Assembly: GCF_007990935.1 (NCBI RefSeq)
Contig: NZ_BJXJ01000021.1
Location: forward strand, 17,400-81,399
From: Vibrio sagamiensis NBRC 104589
GTDB lineage: Bacteria; Pseudomonadota; Gammaproteobacteria; Enterobacterales; Vibrionaceae
Direction of reading: 5' to 3'
DNA: 64,000 nt
In this document: positions 1 to 9,105 of the stretch, piece by piece
Layout: each line of letters opens with the position of its first letter
Position numbering within the stretch: the first letter of the stretch is position 1
Position numbers and translations under genes: made by a program
Notes under the pieces: generated by a model
Databases searched by the model: none
Told to the model about the DNA's origin: nothing
What the model saw: the letters and a program-made list of their open reading frames with translations, nothing else

Positions 1-109
1 GTGTAGGCATTTTAGGAAGTCGCTTATCTTAAAAATGCTTAGTAACGAACGTGAACCATAAAGAAACTCATCAGCTATGCCATTACTTTAGGCATACTGA
101 CGTGCTCTT

Positions 110-243
110 ATTCTCTTTCATCCGGACTATGACCGTCGGCTCTGGCTTTTCACCAGATCTGCTGACCTCGATAAATCGAGCGCTCGCGGGCTTACTCCAG
201 TGAGTATACCGCCGGTGGGGAATTTCGCCCCGCCCTGAGAACA
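110..243 (-). promoter_or_regulatory. FMN riboswitch (RFN element)
   Basis: Read on the minus strand this has the conserved RFN blocks in order: the AGGGCGGGGCGAAATTCCCC opening, ACCGGCGGTAT, AGCCCGCGAGCG, GATCTGGTGAAAAGCCAGAG, and CGACGGTCATAGTCCGGATG followed by the closing AAAGAGAAT. It binds FMN and represses riboflavin genes. The controlled gene is to the left, outside the window; in Vibrio and other gammaproteobacteria this element usually precedes ribB. A hairpin (TATGCC / GGCATA, 78-98) follows the aptamer and may be part of the expression platform. No U-run follows that hairpin, so control at translation is more likely than termination (inference). Confidence 0.95.
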
Positions 244-367
244 TTTAATTTTTGCCATTATGGCAGAATACATTCTGACTTTGATTAAACTAGTCAGGGC
301 TAGGATATTACTGCTTACATAGCGAATTGAAAAGTGCTTCTGTGTTACTTGCTGAAAAAATAAGCTA

Positions 368-982
368 TTATTTAAAATGATTGGTTTTAATGAAATGATC
401 TATTTGTTTTGGAACCTGATTACTGTAAATCAGGCTGGTATGGGTATGAGGGACTTCAAGATGATCCTGCATCCCATCCAACTTTGTCTCATCTACTGTT
501 ACAGTACCATCTGAAGGGGTTCGGTCATTACGCATGAAAAGGCTTCTAGCTCCGAAAGCATTTGTGCCAGCAATGCAACCGAGCTTTTGTGTAAAGTTCC
601 ACTGGTCACAATGTTCCTTTAGCCCATGCTGAGGTGAATTGCCTAAAAAAGCATCTAAACCTAGGAACTGAAGCCGTGATACGATAGATGCACCTCGTAG
701 GGGAGAGCCCATTGTAATTACATGAGATACTCTTTCTTGTGAAGGTTTTCTATCTGCTAGATAGCGTTTAATTAAGAGCCCGCCTAAACTATGCCCAATT
801 AATACATTGGCTGCCCCTTCTTTTAGCTGTTTATCGATGTTCTCGAAGACGGCTTCTTCATTAATTGACACGGTGTTGTAGCTGATGATTTTAGTGTCAT
901 AGCCCAGTTTTTGTAATTGATGGCTTAGCGGTAACATAACCAGTCCATGCATGTAGAGTCCATGTAAAATAATTATTCTCAA
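368..982 (-). CDS. alpha/beta-hydrolase, putative esterase/lipase
   Basis: This is an alpha/beta-hydrolase-fold protein of about 204 residues. It starts with a beta strand and oxyanion-type loop (RIIILHGLYMHG). The nucleophile elbow GHSLGG holds the catalytic serine, followed by GSPLRGA. A late His in the PHTHTSLIYS segment is the likely catalytic histidine. I chose a TTG start at 982 because AAGGAG lies about nine bases ahead of it; an upstream GTG at 1018 would add twelve residues but has no good ribosome site. There is no signal peptide, so it should be cytoplasmic. Related proteins are annotated as esterases or PGAP1-like hydrolases; the substrate is unknown. It is transcribed alone, downstream of the MFS-acyltransferase gene on the same strand. 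Confidence 0.8.
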   Translation of the reverse strand: MRIIILHGLYMHGLVMLPLSHQLQKLGYDTKIISYNTVSINEEAVFENIDKQLKEGAANVLIGHSLGGLLIKRYLADRKPSQERVSHVITMGSPLRGASIVSRLQFLGLDAFLGNSPQHGLKEHCDQWNFTQKLGCIAGTNAFGARSLFMRNDRTPSDGTVTVDETKLDGMQDHLEVPHTHTSLIYSNQVPKQIDHFIKTNHFK

Positions 983-1134
983 GCTATGTTTCTCCTTACG
1001 TATATCCACCATTTTCACCGATCACAATAGAAGGTGTCCAAGGAGGTTATCTTGGCTCTCATGCACAGCTCCTAGAAAACTCTTAGGTATAATCTCTGTC
1101 GCCTTTGAGAGCCAATCCCATTCATTTAAATTCG

Positions 1135-3000
1135 TTAAGCTAACTGATTCGAGCGTAAACGTTGTACTTCAAGTTGCAATGAATCTTTGGTGAGCTGATC
1201 TGATTGAAGCACCTCACCAATATTTACTTCCACTCTTGACCAAAAGCGAGTTGGGCGTGAGGTTAGAGCGTGTCCGTTTTTATGACTAAAAAAAGATCCC
1301 CACAATCCATTTAATGCAACAGGAATGACGGGTACCGGAGTGTGAGCGAGAATTTTTTCAACGCCAGGCTTGAACTCATTCAATTGGCCATTTGTTGTGA
1401 GCTTACCTTCAGGAAAAATACAGACCAGTTCACCGTTATGCAGGGCTTGCTCGATCGTGTGAAATGCAAATTCATACGTCTTTGCGCATCTTTTTGGTGA
1501 ACAAATAGGGATGACACCAGCATGCCTGAAGACATATTTCAAAACAGGCAAATCACTGATTGATTTGTCCATAACGAATCGAACAGGTCGAGTAGAAGCA
1601 CCCATTAATATTAATGCATCTACATAGCTAACATGGTTCGCAACAAGAAGGGCTGCCCCTTGTTGTGGTATGTATTGACGTCCTCTGATGGAAACCCTGT
1701 ACATCACGTGGCTGATCAGGTAGCTAATGAAACGCTGCGTAAATTCAGGCACTTGTTTGTAAACATAGACGGCAACGATAAAGTTAACAGCCGCCATAAA
1801 TGCAAAAAGCTCAACAATCGAAAGATTTAATATAGATAAAACGACAATAGAAACAATAGAAGAACTTACCATGAATAGAGCGTTCATGATGTTATTCGCA
1901 GCAATTGAGCGCGCACATTCATCATCTTCAGAACGAGATTGAATGAAAGAATAAAGTGGAACAATAAATACACCGCCACTCACACCAATCAAAAAGAGAT
2001 CGAACATCACTCTAAAGTGCTCGGATTGGCTGACGAAGCTTTGTAGATTGTAATAATGATCAGGAAAGCTGGCCATATCAGGAACAGCCCATAACAAGTC
2101 AGCACTAAATAATGTTAATCCAAGCACGCCAAAAGGCAGTATGCCCAATTCAACTTGATTGAATGACAGTTTGCTACATAGCCAAGAGCCTGAAGCAATA
2201 CCAACTGAAAAAAGAGCCAGCAATAAAGAGACCACAGTACTGTCAGCAAACAAATGTTCACGGGCAAAGTTTGGGAATTGAGTCAGGTAAGTGGCGCCCA
2301 TAAACCAAAACCAACTGATGGCTAATATTGACATCCAAATACCACGTTGCTTTTTGGCTACTCTAAGGGTTTCTTTCAGACCTGTAATTGGCTCGAATTT
2401 AACTTTCTCATGAGTTTTAGACGGTAGAGAAGGAATGTTAAAACTACTGATTAAACCTAGGAAGGATAGCAACACCACGAGCACTGATGCTATTAATAAC
2501 CCCTTATCGCTGGTTAAAAGTAGACCTGCGCTTAATGTACCTGTAAGAATAGATAGGAAGGTACCGACTTCAACCCAGGCATTACCTTGCACCAATTCAT
2601 CCGGCTTTAAGGCTTGAGGTAAAAGAGCGTATTTAACTGGACCAAAGTAGGCAGATTGAGTCCCTGTCATGAATAATAGCATTAGCATCAAGATAGCATT
2701 TTGCATCGTTATGGCAGCGGCAGCACACAACATAATCAGGAGCTCTAGAATTTTTAGGCGCTGAATCAGCTTAGCTTTGTCCATATTGTCAGCAACAGCA
2801 CCAGCATGAGCTGAGAATAAAAAGAATGGCAGAATAAAAAGCCCCGCAGCTAAATTAACGAACATATCAACGGGCATGGGTAAGTGATCAATATATTGAT
2901 ACGTAACCATCAACAAGAGTAGGTTTTTATAAATGTTATCGTTCAACGCCCCCAGACTCTGGGTGACGAAGTAAGGGAAAAAGCGTTTTGTGAACAGCAT
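1135..3000 (-). CDS. MFS lysophospholipid transporter / PlsC-type acyltransferase fusion
   Basis: This 621-residue protein has two parts. Residues about 1-415 are an MFS-type membrane domain with many hydrophobic segments, similar to LplT lysophospholipid flippases. Residues about 430-621 are a PlsC-type acyltransferase with the catalytic NHxxxxD motif (NHVSYVD) and the FPEGKLT motif that contacts the phosphate. Fusion of these activities is known in the Aas/LplT systems that flip and reacylate 2-acyl-glycerophosphoethanolamine at the inner membrane. Unlike E. coli Aas, there is no acyl-ACP synthetase (AMP-binding) domain here. The start ATG at 3000 is preceded by AT-rich sequence, and the gene appears to be monocistronic. 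The role in phospholipid repair is inferred. Confidence 0.82.
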   Translation of the reverse strand: MLFTKRFFPYFVTQSLGALNDNIYKNLLLLMVTYQYIDHLPMPVDMFVNLAAGLFILPFFLFSAHAGAVADNMDKAKLIQRLKILELLIMLCAAAAITMQNAILMLMLLFMTGTQSAYFGPVKYALLPQALKPDELVQGNAWVEVGTFLSILTGTLSAGLLLTSDKGLLIASVLVVLLSFLGLISSFNIPSLPSKTHEKVKFEPITGLKETLRVAKKQRGIWMSILAISWFWFMGATYLTQFPNFAREHLFADSTVVSLLLALFSVGIASGSWLCSKLSFNQVELGILPFGVLGLTLFSADLLWAVPDMASFPDHYYNLQSFVSQSEHFRVMFDLFLIGVSGGVFIVPLYSFIQSRSEDDECARSIAANNIMNALFMVSSSIVSIVVLSILNLSIVELFAFMAAVNFIVAVYVYKQVPEFTQRFISYLISHVMYRVSIRGRQYIPQQGAALLVANHVSYVDALILMGASTRPVRFVMDKSISDLPVLKYVFRHAGVIPICSPKRCAKTYEFAFHTIEQALHNGELVCIFPEGKLTTNGQLNEFKPGVEKILAHTPVPVIPVALNGLWGSFFSHKNGHALTSRPTRFWSRVEVNIGEVLQSDQLTKDSLQLEVQRLRSNQLA

Positions 3001-3205
3001 ATAGGCTCCGATTAAAAAATCTTTCGATGCGATAATTTGAGTATATAGATACTATATCCTGTGAAACCAGTCATGGTGATAAAGTCTCTTTGGACGTGAC
3101 CTTAAGTAACGTATAATGATACTTCATGATGGTAGTGTTAATTATTCGAGTCTAGGTTACTGCTGCAAGTGATTTAGCGTGTTCAATCATTAATTTTTCT
3201 AGTTA

Positions 3206-3940
3206 TTAATGTTCCAAATCATCAAAAAGAGGGAAGGTCCAGCGTCGCATGGCCAACACTAGTGAAGTACCATGTTTTTCGTCCATTTCTAAAGTACTAT
3301 CTTCACGACATGTTTGATAAAATTCACTAATAACTTTTTGTAATCTTTGCTGAATTTTTTTATTGGAAGGTAGGCTCATTAATCCTGTAGCCATCACAAG
3401 TTTCTCATCTTCACCACAGAAAGTACTGTGAAAAAAAGCATCTTGGACCTGTTGTTGGAAAAAGTGTTGAATCGGCCCTCCTGGCTGCCATTTAAAAGTA
3501 GGAGAAATGCGTAAACGAATTTTGTTATCGGGTAATAACTCAATAATATTTAGCTTGTCGAGAGCTGCTAACTTTTGAACCAATTCTAATTCGTTGTAGG
3601 TATATTGTTGAGTGATTTCTTCGAAGAGGTAGCCGTTAATAACGCAAACTGCGACGAGCAAGAGCCCTTTATCATCAACCAAACATTGCTCTTGCTCTAT
3701 GGTTAAGGTCTCCAAACCTTTGTTATGTTCCGCTGATAGCTTAACTAACTCTATCATATCAAGCCCTATCAACTGGCATATATGTTCTAAGCGCTCTAAG
3801 CTGATTTGGCTTCCCTTAGCTAAGAGGCGTTTTACCGAACCCTCACTCAGATTTAAGTGTTGCGCTATATCTACATAGTGTATGTTTGCATGTTTGAGCT
3901 GGCGTTTAAGCTCTTTGATTACGATATGGCTGTCAGACAT
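3206..3940 (-). CDS. XRE-family HTH transcriptional regulator
   Basis: The protein has 244 residues. An N-terminal helix-turn-helix of the Cro/CI type covers about residues 10-65 (NIHYVDIAQHLNLSEGSVKRL, then ISLERLEHICQLIGLD). The remaining 180 residues form a predicted effector domain with no motif I recognise. This architecture is common in Vibrio regulators of unknown target. No metal, PAS or peptidase motif is visible. The gene stands alone, so its regulon cannot be guessed from context. The minus-strand terminator at 4044-4073 lies just upstream and insulates it from the permease gene. Confidence 0.8.
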   Translation of the reverse strand: MSDSHIVIKELKRQLKHANIHYVDIAQHLNLSEGSVKRLLAKGSQISLERLEHICQLIGLDMIELVKLSAEHNKGLETLTIEQEQCLVDDKGLLLVAVCVINGYLFEEITQQYTYNELELVQKLAALDKLNIIELLPDNKIRLRISPTFKWQPGGPIQHFFQQQVQDAFFHSTFCGEDEKLVMATGLMSLPSNKKIQQRLQKVISEFYQTCREDSTLEMDEKHGTSLVLAMRRWTFPLFDDLEH

Positions 3941-4409
3941 AACATCACTTTTCTTATAATCTTAATACTAATGAAGCAGGTAAGTAACGGGGCGTCAATG
4001 TATCTGATTAAGATAGTCTCTTGGGTATGGGGTAGAAGTCATTAAAAAAGAGCCAACAGTAAATTGTTGGCTCTTGATACTTTAGTTTTAATTAGTTTTT
4101 AATATTGATTTGACGTTGTTAGTACTGTGTTGAAAGCTTATGCTTGTACTTTAAAGCTCTTTATGGTGATAACTTTAATGTTTATTGTCCTTCTATGCAA
4201 TTGTTTCTTACTGATTTTGTTAACTTTTTCCATATTATTTGAAAAAGTGTTAGGTGGCGCAGCATTTTTAATAGTGAATAGAGGATATTATTCAATTTTA
4301 GGTCTAACCTATTATGTTTGATGATTAAAGTCTGAACAGTTTCAGTAGCGTAAAGAATGGTACTCAATGAGTCTTAAATAGAAGAGCATCGAGTGATTAC
4401 TGACATTCT
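3941..4409. other. intergenic region with a 3' hairpin
   Basis: This AT-rich gap lies between the XRE gene and the CodB-like permease. It holds one strong hairpin (annotated separately at 4044-4073). The short reading frames here have no ribosome site or recognisable protein and I consider them chance. If the permease transcript runs to the hairpin, it has a 3' untranslated region of about 340 bases. Confidence 0.5.
4044..4073 (-). terminator. rho-independent terminator
   Basis: A 9-bp stem (GAGCCAACA / TGTTGGCTC) with a six-base loop is followed on the minus strand by six U residues. It fits the end of the transcript that carries the permease gene (4410-5657), although it lies about 340 bases past the stop codon. 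The plus strand lacks a U-run. Confidence 0.8.
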
Positions 4410-5657
4410 TCAAGTTAGTTTAGGGCTTTTCGACAAGTAAAGCTCTTTATTAGATATATAGTCGCAGATCAGATAACTAACGATACTGATTATTAATGTA
4501 TTAATTGGTACAATCCCAGGCAAAATTAAACCGGATATTACACCAATAAAAAGTGCGATTATGCTTGGCCAATTTATTGGCTGATATTGTTTTTTATGTA
4601 AATTATAATATTTTTTTCTCTTAATTAAAAAATCAGAAATAATTATCCCACCGATACTTGGTAAAATATAGGATACGATAGTTATCCAGTCTAAAAAATT
4701 CTCATATAGCCAAAGAGAGAGTAAAGTACCAACTAAACCATTTATAACAGATATTGGTTTACTTTTTATTCCAGTTATTGTTGAAAATGCAAGCCCTGAT
4801 GAATAGAGAGCATGATTATTTGTTGTCCAAATACTTAGTATTAGAATTGTAGTTGCTGGAATAAATATGCCTTGTGATACTACCTTTTCAGAGATGTTAT
4901 TAAGCCCTCCATTTACATCTCCAAATGCACCAAAAAAAAACATTAAAGAGTTACCGATAAAAAAAGCAAGAAAAGTAATGGTTACGGCACTTCGAGGTGT
5001 CTTACTATAACGAGCAAAGTCGGATGTCACTGTTCCAGCGCCAATAAAGGAGCCTATGACCATAGCTATAGCGACTGATAAGTCTATATTTTTATTCGAT
5101 AATTCGGCATTTAAGGTAAGTGAATTGCCAAAGTGCTCCACGGTATCTACAACAGAATAGCAACCTAAGATAGCGATAGATGGTACAGCAATTGCTGCTA
5201 AAAGCATGATTGAATATAAACCAAAATAGACAGTAGAGGTCATGACTAAACCAGAAATAAAAAGTAAAGTATTAAGATCTATGTCAGTAGCTTTGTGAAT
5301 GAGGACTGCAAATATAGCAATACCAATGCCGAACCAACCTATTTGAATAAGGCCAATAATAACAGATGGTAACCAAAAACCTTTACTTCCGAATGAGTGT
5401 CGAGCGAGCATATAAGTAGAAAGACCTGTATAAGATCCTATATAACTAAGACAAGCAGCATAAAAACCAAGAAGTATGTTCCCAATTAAAACAGATAGAA
5501 AAAAATTGACATTAGTCATGGAGGAAAATAGTGCATTACCTGCCCATATACTGGCTGAAAAGAAAGTAAGTCCAAGCATAATCATCGTTAATGTGAATAC
5601 CCCTTTTTTTTCAGAATGAGGTACTGACTCAAAACTATAGTTATTATCTTTAGCCAT
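4410..5657 (-). CDS. codB: NCS1-family nucleobase permease (CodB-like)
   Basis: This 415-residue integral membrane protein has about twelve hydrophobic segments. The opening (SVPHSEKKGVFTLTMIMLGLTFFSASIWAGNAL) and the internal TVTSDFARYSKTPRSA segment are typical of NCS1 cytosine/purine permeases. The family imports cytosine or related bases by cation symport at the inner membrane. The start was set at the ATG at 5657 because GGAG lies seven bases upstream; a TTG twelve bases earlier overlaps that ribosome site. No cytosine deaminase (codA) gene is adjacent, so the substrate is uncertain, and the symbol is by family resemblance only. The Qrr RNA gene lies about 210 bases upstream on the same strand. 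Confidence 0.75.
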   Translation of the reverse strand: MAKDNNYSFESVPHSEKKGVFTLTMIMLGLTFFSASIWAGNALFSSMTNVNFFLSVLIGNILLGFYAACLSYIGSYTGLSTYMLARHSFGSKGFWLPSVIIGLIQIGWFGIGIAIFAVLIHKATDIDLNTLLFISGLVMTSTVYFGLYSIMLLAAIAVPSIAILGCYSVVDTVEHFGNSLTLNAELSNKNIDLSVAIAMVIGSFIGAGTVTSDFARYSKTPRSAVTITFLAFFIGNSLMFFFGAFGDVNGGLNNISEKVVSQGIFIPATTILILSIWTTNNHALYSSGLAFSTITGIKSKPISVINGLVGTLLSLWLYENFLDWITIVSYILPSIGGIIISDFLIKRKKYYNLHKKQYQPINWPSIIALFIGVISGLILPGIVPINTLIISIVSYLICDYISNKELYLSKSPKLT

Positions 5658-5868
5658 GGTTAACTCCAATTATAATGACATTAATATAGCTTACGCCACA
5701 ATATTAAATTATTATGTTTGTATGAAATATATAGTCAATCTTTTTATTTGGATTATTTTATTAATATTAAATTTTCTTACAGTCAAATGAACAATTGATT
5801 GATTTGTATTTATGAATTGGAAGGAGGGGTTTCTGGAAAAAGAGGTATTACTGACATTATTGTAGAAT

Positions 5869-5974
5869 AAAAAAAGCCAACTGCACAAAGCAATTGGCAT
5901 ATATAACCGTGAACAATAAGTATTCACTAACAACGTCAGTTGGCTAGGTGACCCTTGGCTTAAAAGGGCCACTC
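5869..5974 (-). ncRNA. qrr: Qrr quorum-regulatory small RNA
   Basis: On the minus strand the core GGGTCACCTAGCCAACTGAC and the following GTTGTTAGTGAA match the invariant segment of Vibrio Qrr RNAs, the part that pairs with hapR/luxR and other targets. A 5' hairpin (GGCCCTT / AAGGGTC) precedes it. The RNA ends in a terminator with stem GCCAAYTGC / GCAGTTGGC and seven U residues. The predicted length, about 106 nt, is normal for Qrr. Transcription should start near 5974, twelve bases past the sigma-54 -12 element. Qrr RNAs act with Hfq at low cell density. Which paralog (qrr1-5) this is cannot be told from the sequence alone; luxO is not adjacent, so it is probably not qrr1. Confidence 0.95.
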
Positions 5975-5983
5975 CTTTAAATA

Positions 5984-6000
5984 AGCATATTACGTGCCAA
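5984..6000 (-). promoter_or_regulatory. sigma-54 promoter of qrr
   Basis: Minus-strand TTGGCACGTAATATGC matches the RpoN consensus (TGGCAC-N5-TTGC). The invariant GG (5997-5998) and GC (5985-5986) are separated by ten bases as required. It sits just ahead of the Qrr core, as in all known qrr genes. Confidence 0.92.
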
Positions 6001-6073
6001 CTTTTGTCTTTAATCAATGTGCCATTCCACGCGTTTTGCGCTGCAATAGGTGTCAATTTTTCGCAAAATGGAA

Positions 6074-6086
6074 TTGCAAAGTGCAA
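6074..6086. promoter_or_regulatory. LuxO binding site upstream of qrr
   Basis: TTGCAAAGTGCAA is an exact match to the LuxO consensus TTGCA-N3-TGCAA. It is centred about 106 bases upstream of the predicted qrr start, a normal enhancer position for a sigma-54 activator. A second, degenerate half-site (TTTTGCGCTGCAA, 6034-6046) lies nearer, at about -66. Confidence 0.88.
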
Positions 6087-6145
6087 AAAAAGAGTAAAAT
6101 GCTAGTGACTTTGTTAACTTTTATTACTATTGGCATTTTTGATGA

Positions 6146-7453
6146 TTAAAAGAAGAGTTCAATTAATTCACGCACATTCACTCTTGCTCCTATTCTAGCT
6201 GCGAGAAGATACATCCCTGCAATTTTTCTATGTAAAAACAAGGCATCTGCTGGTGGGGTGTGCCAATAATCTTTTTCCATACTCAGCATCGCACTCGCAT
6301 CACGTAATTTGTGTGCTAATTCACTTTTGCCAAAATCATAAGGTGAGTTAACCCTCATAGGCTCACATGCAAGCTTAACTAATTCGAGAACAGCTTGACG
6401 CTGTTCAGGCAAGATTTTTTGACTGAAAAAACCAATGCTTTCCAAGGCAATGTTTAATTCTTGTTCGTTGTTATTAATCACGGCTGAAAAGGCTTTAAGG
6501 TACCCTAAACTGACAATATCACTATATTCACGTGTTGCTCCGAAGTCTAACAGACCAATTTGACGAGTCTCTTGATTAAATACGTAGTTAGCAAAATTAG
6601 GGTCAGTTTGAATGATTTTGAACTCGAAAAGTTCACGAAACATCAAATGCATCAAATTTCGCATTATGAAGTCACGAGTCTCTTGATTAAATTGTGTAGC
6701 CTCTTCTATAGCGATCCCTTCGGTAAATGACATCGTCAGTACAGATTCACTACAGCTTCGTGGATAGGTTTTTGGTACTTTAAATTGTGGGTAAGGGTTG
6801 AGTAATTCGCGATAACGTTGAATGTATTCTGCTTCACGCACGTAGTCAGCTTCATAATGAAGTTGAATTTTTGCTTCCTCGAGGAGTAACTTAATATCAA
6901 CTGACTCTGGGATTAACCCAACCATTTTGAGCAGTAACCCAACGTTATTAATGTCACTATTAATACTTTTCTTTATTCCCGGATATTGTACTTTTACTGC
7001 TAATTTATCCCCAATCTCACTATAAGCTTGATGAACTTGGCCAATAGAAGCACTGGCAATAGGTTTAAAGTTAAATGATAAAAACTCGGATTTCCAGTGG
7101 CTACCTAATGCTTTTTCTAAAGTTTCACTGAGTTGTTTAGCAGGCATTGGATCGGCGTTAGAGCGAAGTCGAGAAAGAAGGATAGCCAGTTCAGGTACGA
7201 GTAAGTCTCCGGAATCCATTGATAACATCTGTCCTAGCTTCATAGCTGCCCCTCGTAAATGAGCCAACTGCTCGGTCAAACGTGTAATGTTTTGTGGTGT
7301 CAATAATAAATCTCTTGCTTTGGGCTTGTTACCTTGAACAATTTGTTTGGTCCCTTCAGCAAGCATATTGCCAGCAACACGAGTGGCTAAAGAAGCAATT
7401 TTCCCTAATCTTAGGGCTTGATTTGTTGGTAGGTTTCTTTCTTTTGATCGCAT
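6146..7453 (-). CDS. ABC1/UbiB/ADCK-family atypical kinase
   Basis: The 435-residue protein has the signature of the ABC1 (UbiB/ADCK) family: the KxGQ motif (AAMKLGQMLSMD, about residue 90), the A-rich nucleotide loop (ASASIGQVHQA), the VAIK-like lysine (LAVKVQYPG), the metal/base segment TDPNFANYVF, and the LLDFGATRE loop equivalent to DFG. Family members are ATPases that support ubiquinone synthesis or lipid homeostasis. It lacks the C-terminal membrane helices of classical UbiB and is not next to ubi genes, so it is a paralog of unclear role. It is divergent from the LysE-type exporter gene. Confidence 0.88.
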   Translation of the reverse strand: MRSKERNLPTNQALRLGKIASLATRVAGNMLAEGTKQIVQGNKPKARDLLLTPQNITRLTEQLAHLRGAAMKLGQMLSMDSGDLLVPELAILLSRLRSNADPMPAKQLSETLEKALGSHWKSEFLSFNFKPIASASIGQVHQAYSEIGDKLAVKVQYPGIKKSINSDINNVGLLLKMVGLIPESVDIKLLLEEAKIQLHYEADYVREAEYIQRYRELLNPYPQFKVPKTYPRSCSESVLTMSFTEGIAIEEATQFNQETRDFIMRNLMHLMFRELFEFKIIQTDPNFANYVFNQETRQIGLLDFGATREYSDIVSLGYLKAFSAVINNNEQELNIALESIGFFSQKILPEQRQAVLELVKLACEPMRVNSPYDFGKSELAHKLRDASAMLSMEKDYWHTPPADALFLHRKIAGMYLLAARIGARVNVRELIELFF

Positions 7454-7612
7454 AAATGACTCTCTTTCTATAAAGCTTATTCCCCATTATGAGTAACTTG
7501 ACTGCTTGATCGAACATGATCTATCGGTAACCTTATACGTTTGAAATGCGTATTTGGATACAAATGAAAATAATAGTAAATTAATGACTTGCTCTACTTG
7601 AGGTTAACTTAA

Positions 7613-8230
7613 ATGATTTTTTCTGACTTAATATCACTGTTTATTATCTGCTTGCTAGGAGCAATGTCTCCTGGACCGAGCTTAGCGATTGTTGCTAAAC
7701 ATGCGTTATCTGGCGGCCGAATTCATGGTTTGGCAACAGCATGGGCGCATGCATTGGGGATCGCTATGTATGCTGGTTTGACATTGCTTGGTTTAGCAAT
7801 AGTGCTTCGCCAGAGCCCTATTATATTTAAAACGATTACGATTCTCGGTGCTTTATATTTGATTTATTTAGGTATCAATGCTTTACGCTCCAAAGGTGGG
7901 ATATCTGAAAAATTAGAGTCAACTCAAGCAACATCTGTCATGAAAGCTGCGCGGCAAGGGTTCTTTATGGCTATCTTAAGCCCTAAGATCGCCATATTCT
8001 TCACCGCCTTATTTAGTCAATTTATTTCTTTAGATAGTCCAATCGGCGTTAAAGTTACCATCGTCTCCTTGCCATTTCTTATCGATGGTTTGTGGTACAC
8101 ATTTGTCACTATGGTTTTATCCGATATACGTGTCGTTGATAAAATCCGTTCCAAAGCTGTTTTGATCGACAAATTGACAGGTGTGATCCTAGTTTTACTT
8201 GCAGTACGAGTGATCGTAATGAATATGTAG
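7613..8230 (+). CDS. LysE/RhtB-family exporter
   Basis: This 205-residue protein with about six membrane segments has the LysE/RhtB hallmark near its start (GAMSPGPSLAIVAKHALSGG). Family members export amino acids or homoserine lactone-like compounds by proton exchange at the inner membrane. The substrate is not predictable from the sequence. The start ATG has GAGG about nine bases upstream. It stands alone, divergent from the ABC1 kinase gene. Confidence 0.87.
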   Translation: MIFSDLISLFIICLLGAMSPGPSLAIVAKHALSGGRIHGLATAWAHALGIAMYAGLTLLGLAIVLRQSPIIFKTITILGALYLIYLGINALRSKGGISEKLESTQATSVMKAARQGFFMAILSPKIAIFFTALFSQFISLDSPIGVKVTIVSLPFLIDGLWYTFVTMVLSDIRVVDKIRSKAVLIDKLTGVILVLLAVRVIVMNM

Positions 8231-8379
8231 TTTTGTTTATTTTACGAACGTAAATCGGCAAGAGCAGAATTACTGTACTATCCTGATATACAATAAATTT
8301 TTTATATTAACTGTCTTTGCTTTTAGTACGCTGTTGTGAGATAGAATATTGAATATGGATTGTGAGGAAAAGGACGCTC

Positions 8380-9030
8380 ATGGATAAAAAAAAACTCTTA
8401 TCGTTTATGCCGTTTTTCCTACTCTTTATTGCAGGAACAGTTGATGTTATTGGTTTTTTACACTTACAAAATGGCTTGTTCGTTTCGTTTATGAGTGGAA
8501 ATACGACTCATGTTGGTATTTTACTAAATGAGCCAATTGACTCGAGAGTTTGGTATTATGCTGGAGTGATTTGTCTATTTATTCTCGGGGCTTTATTTGG
8601 TGAGGTGATTGCTTTGAGTGCTGCGCCTTATTATCGATGTATTATTATGCTTTTCGTTGTTTTGCTTCTGTCATTCACGGTCTTAATTACTCATATTACT
8701 CCTCCCATCGTGACAAATTTATTACTAAGCTTTGCTATGGGAATTCAAAATATTGCCCTTCGAGTTACGATAAAACAAGCCATACCACTAACATTTGCAA
8801 CGGGCTTCTTGGTCAACACTGGGCGTTCGTTAGCACTATTGATTATGAGAAAGAGTGAAAGTAGTGATTTAAAGCATTCATTTTTATTGTGGGCTTCTAT
8901 ATTTTTAGGAGGTGTTACAGGGGCTAAAGCGATGTCTATGCCATTGGATTTTGCTTTGATGCTACCTATTATTTTATCTACTGTTTCTGTGTTTATGCTT
9001 TATTGGACACATGAAATACCCGATGTGTAA
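8380..9030 (+). CDS. YoaK-like DUF1275 membrane protein
   Basis: This is a membrane protein of about 216 residues with six hydrophobic segments. The motif SFMSGNTTHVG near residue 35, the GIQN segment, and TFATGFLVNTGRSLA are characteristic of the DUF1275/YoaK family, whose function is unknown. The ATG at 8380 is preferred over the GTG at 8362 because AAGGA ends five bases ahead of it. No operon partner is present. Confidence 0.85.
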   Translation: MDKKKLLSFMPFFLLFIAGTVDVIGFLHLQNGLFVSFMSGNTTHVGILLNEPIDSRVWYYAGVICLFILGALFGEVIALSAAPYYRCIIMLFVVLLLSFTVLITHITPPIVTNLLLSFAMGIQNIALRVTIKQAIPLTFATGFLVNTGRSLALLIMRKSESSDLKHSFLLWASIFLGGVTGAKAMSMPLDFALMLPIILSTVSVFMLYWTHEIPDV

Positions 9031-9065
9031 ATCAGTAAGTGCTACCTCAAAGTCACTCCTAAAAT

Positions 9066-9092
9066 GCTACACCTCAACGGCTGGATTAAGGT
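9066..9092. terminator. possible bidirectional terminator hairpin
   Basis: CTACACCT and AGGTGTAG form an 8-bp stem between the convergent genes at 8380 and 9315. Neither side has a strong U-run, so terminator function is tentative. Confidence 0.45.
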
Positions 9093-9105
9093 GTAGCGAA
9101 AAACT

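Noticed and set aside
4127..4367. Short hydrophobic frames on both strands after the permease gene
   Set aside because: AT-rich DNA readily gives such frames; no ribosome sites or recognisable protein.
5712..6086. A 124-residue minus-strand reading frame
   Set aside because: It runs straight through the Qrr RNA, its sigma-54 promoter and the LuxO site; no ribosome site and no protein family.
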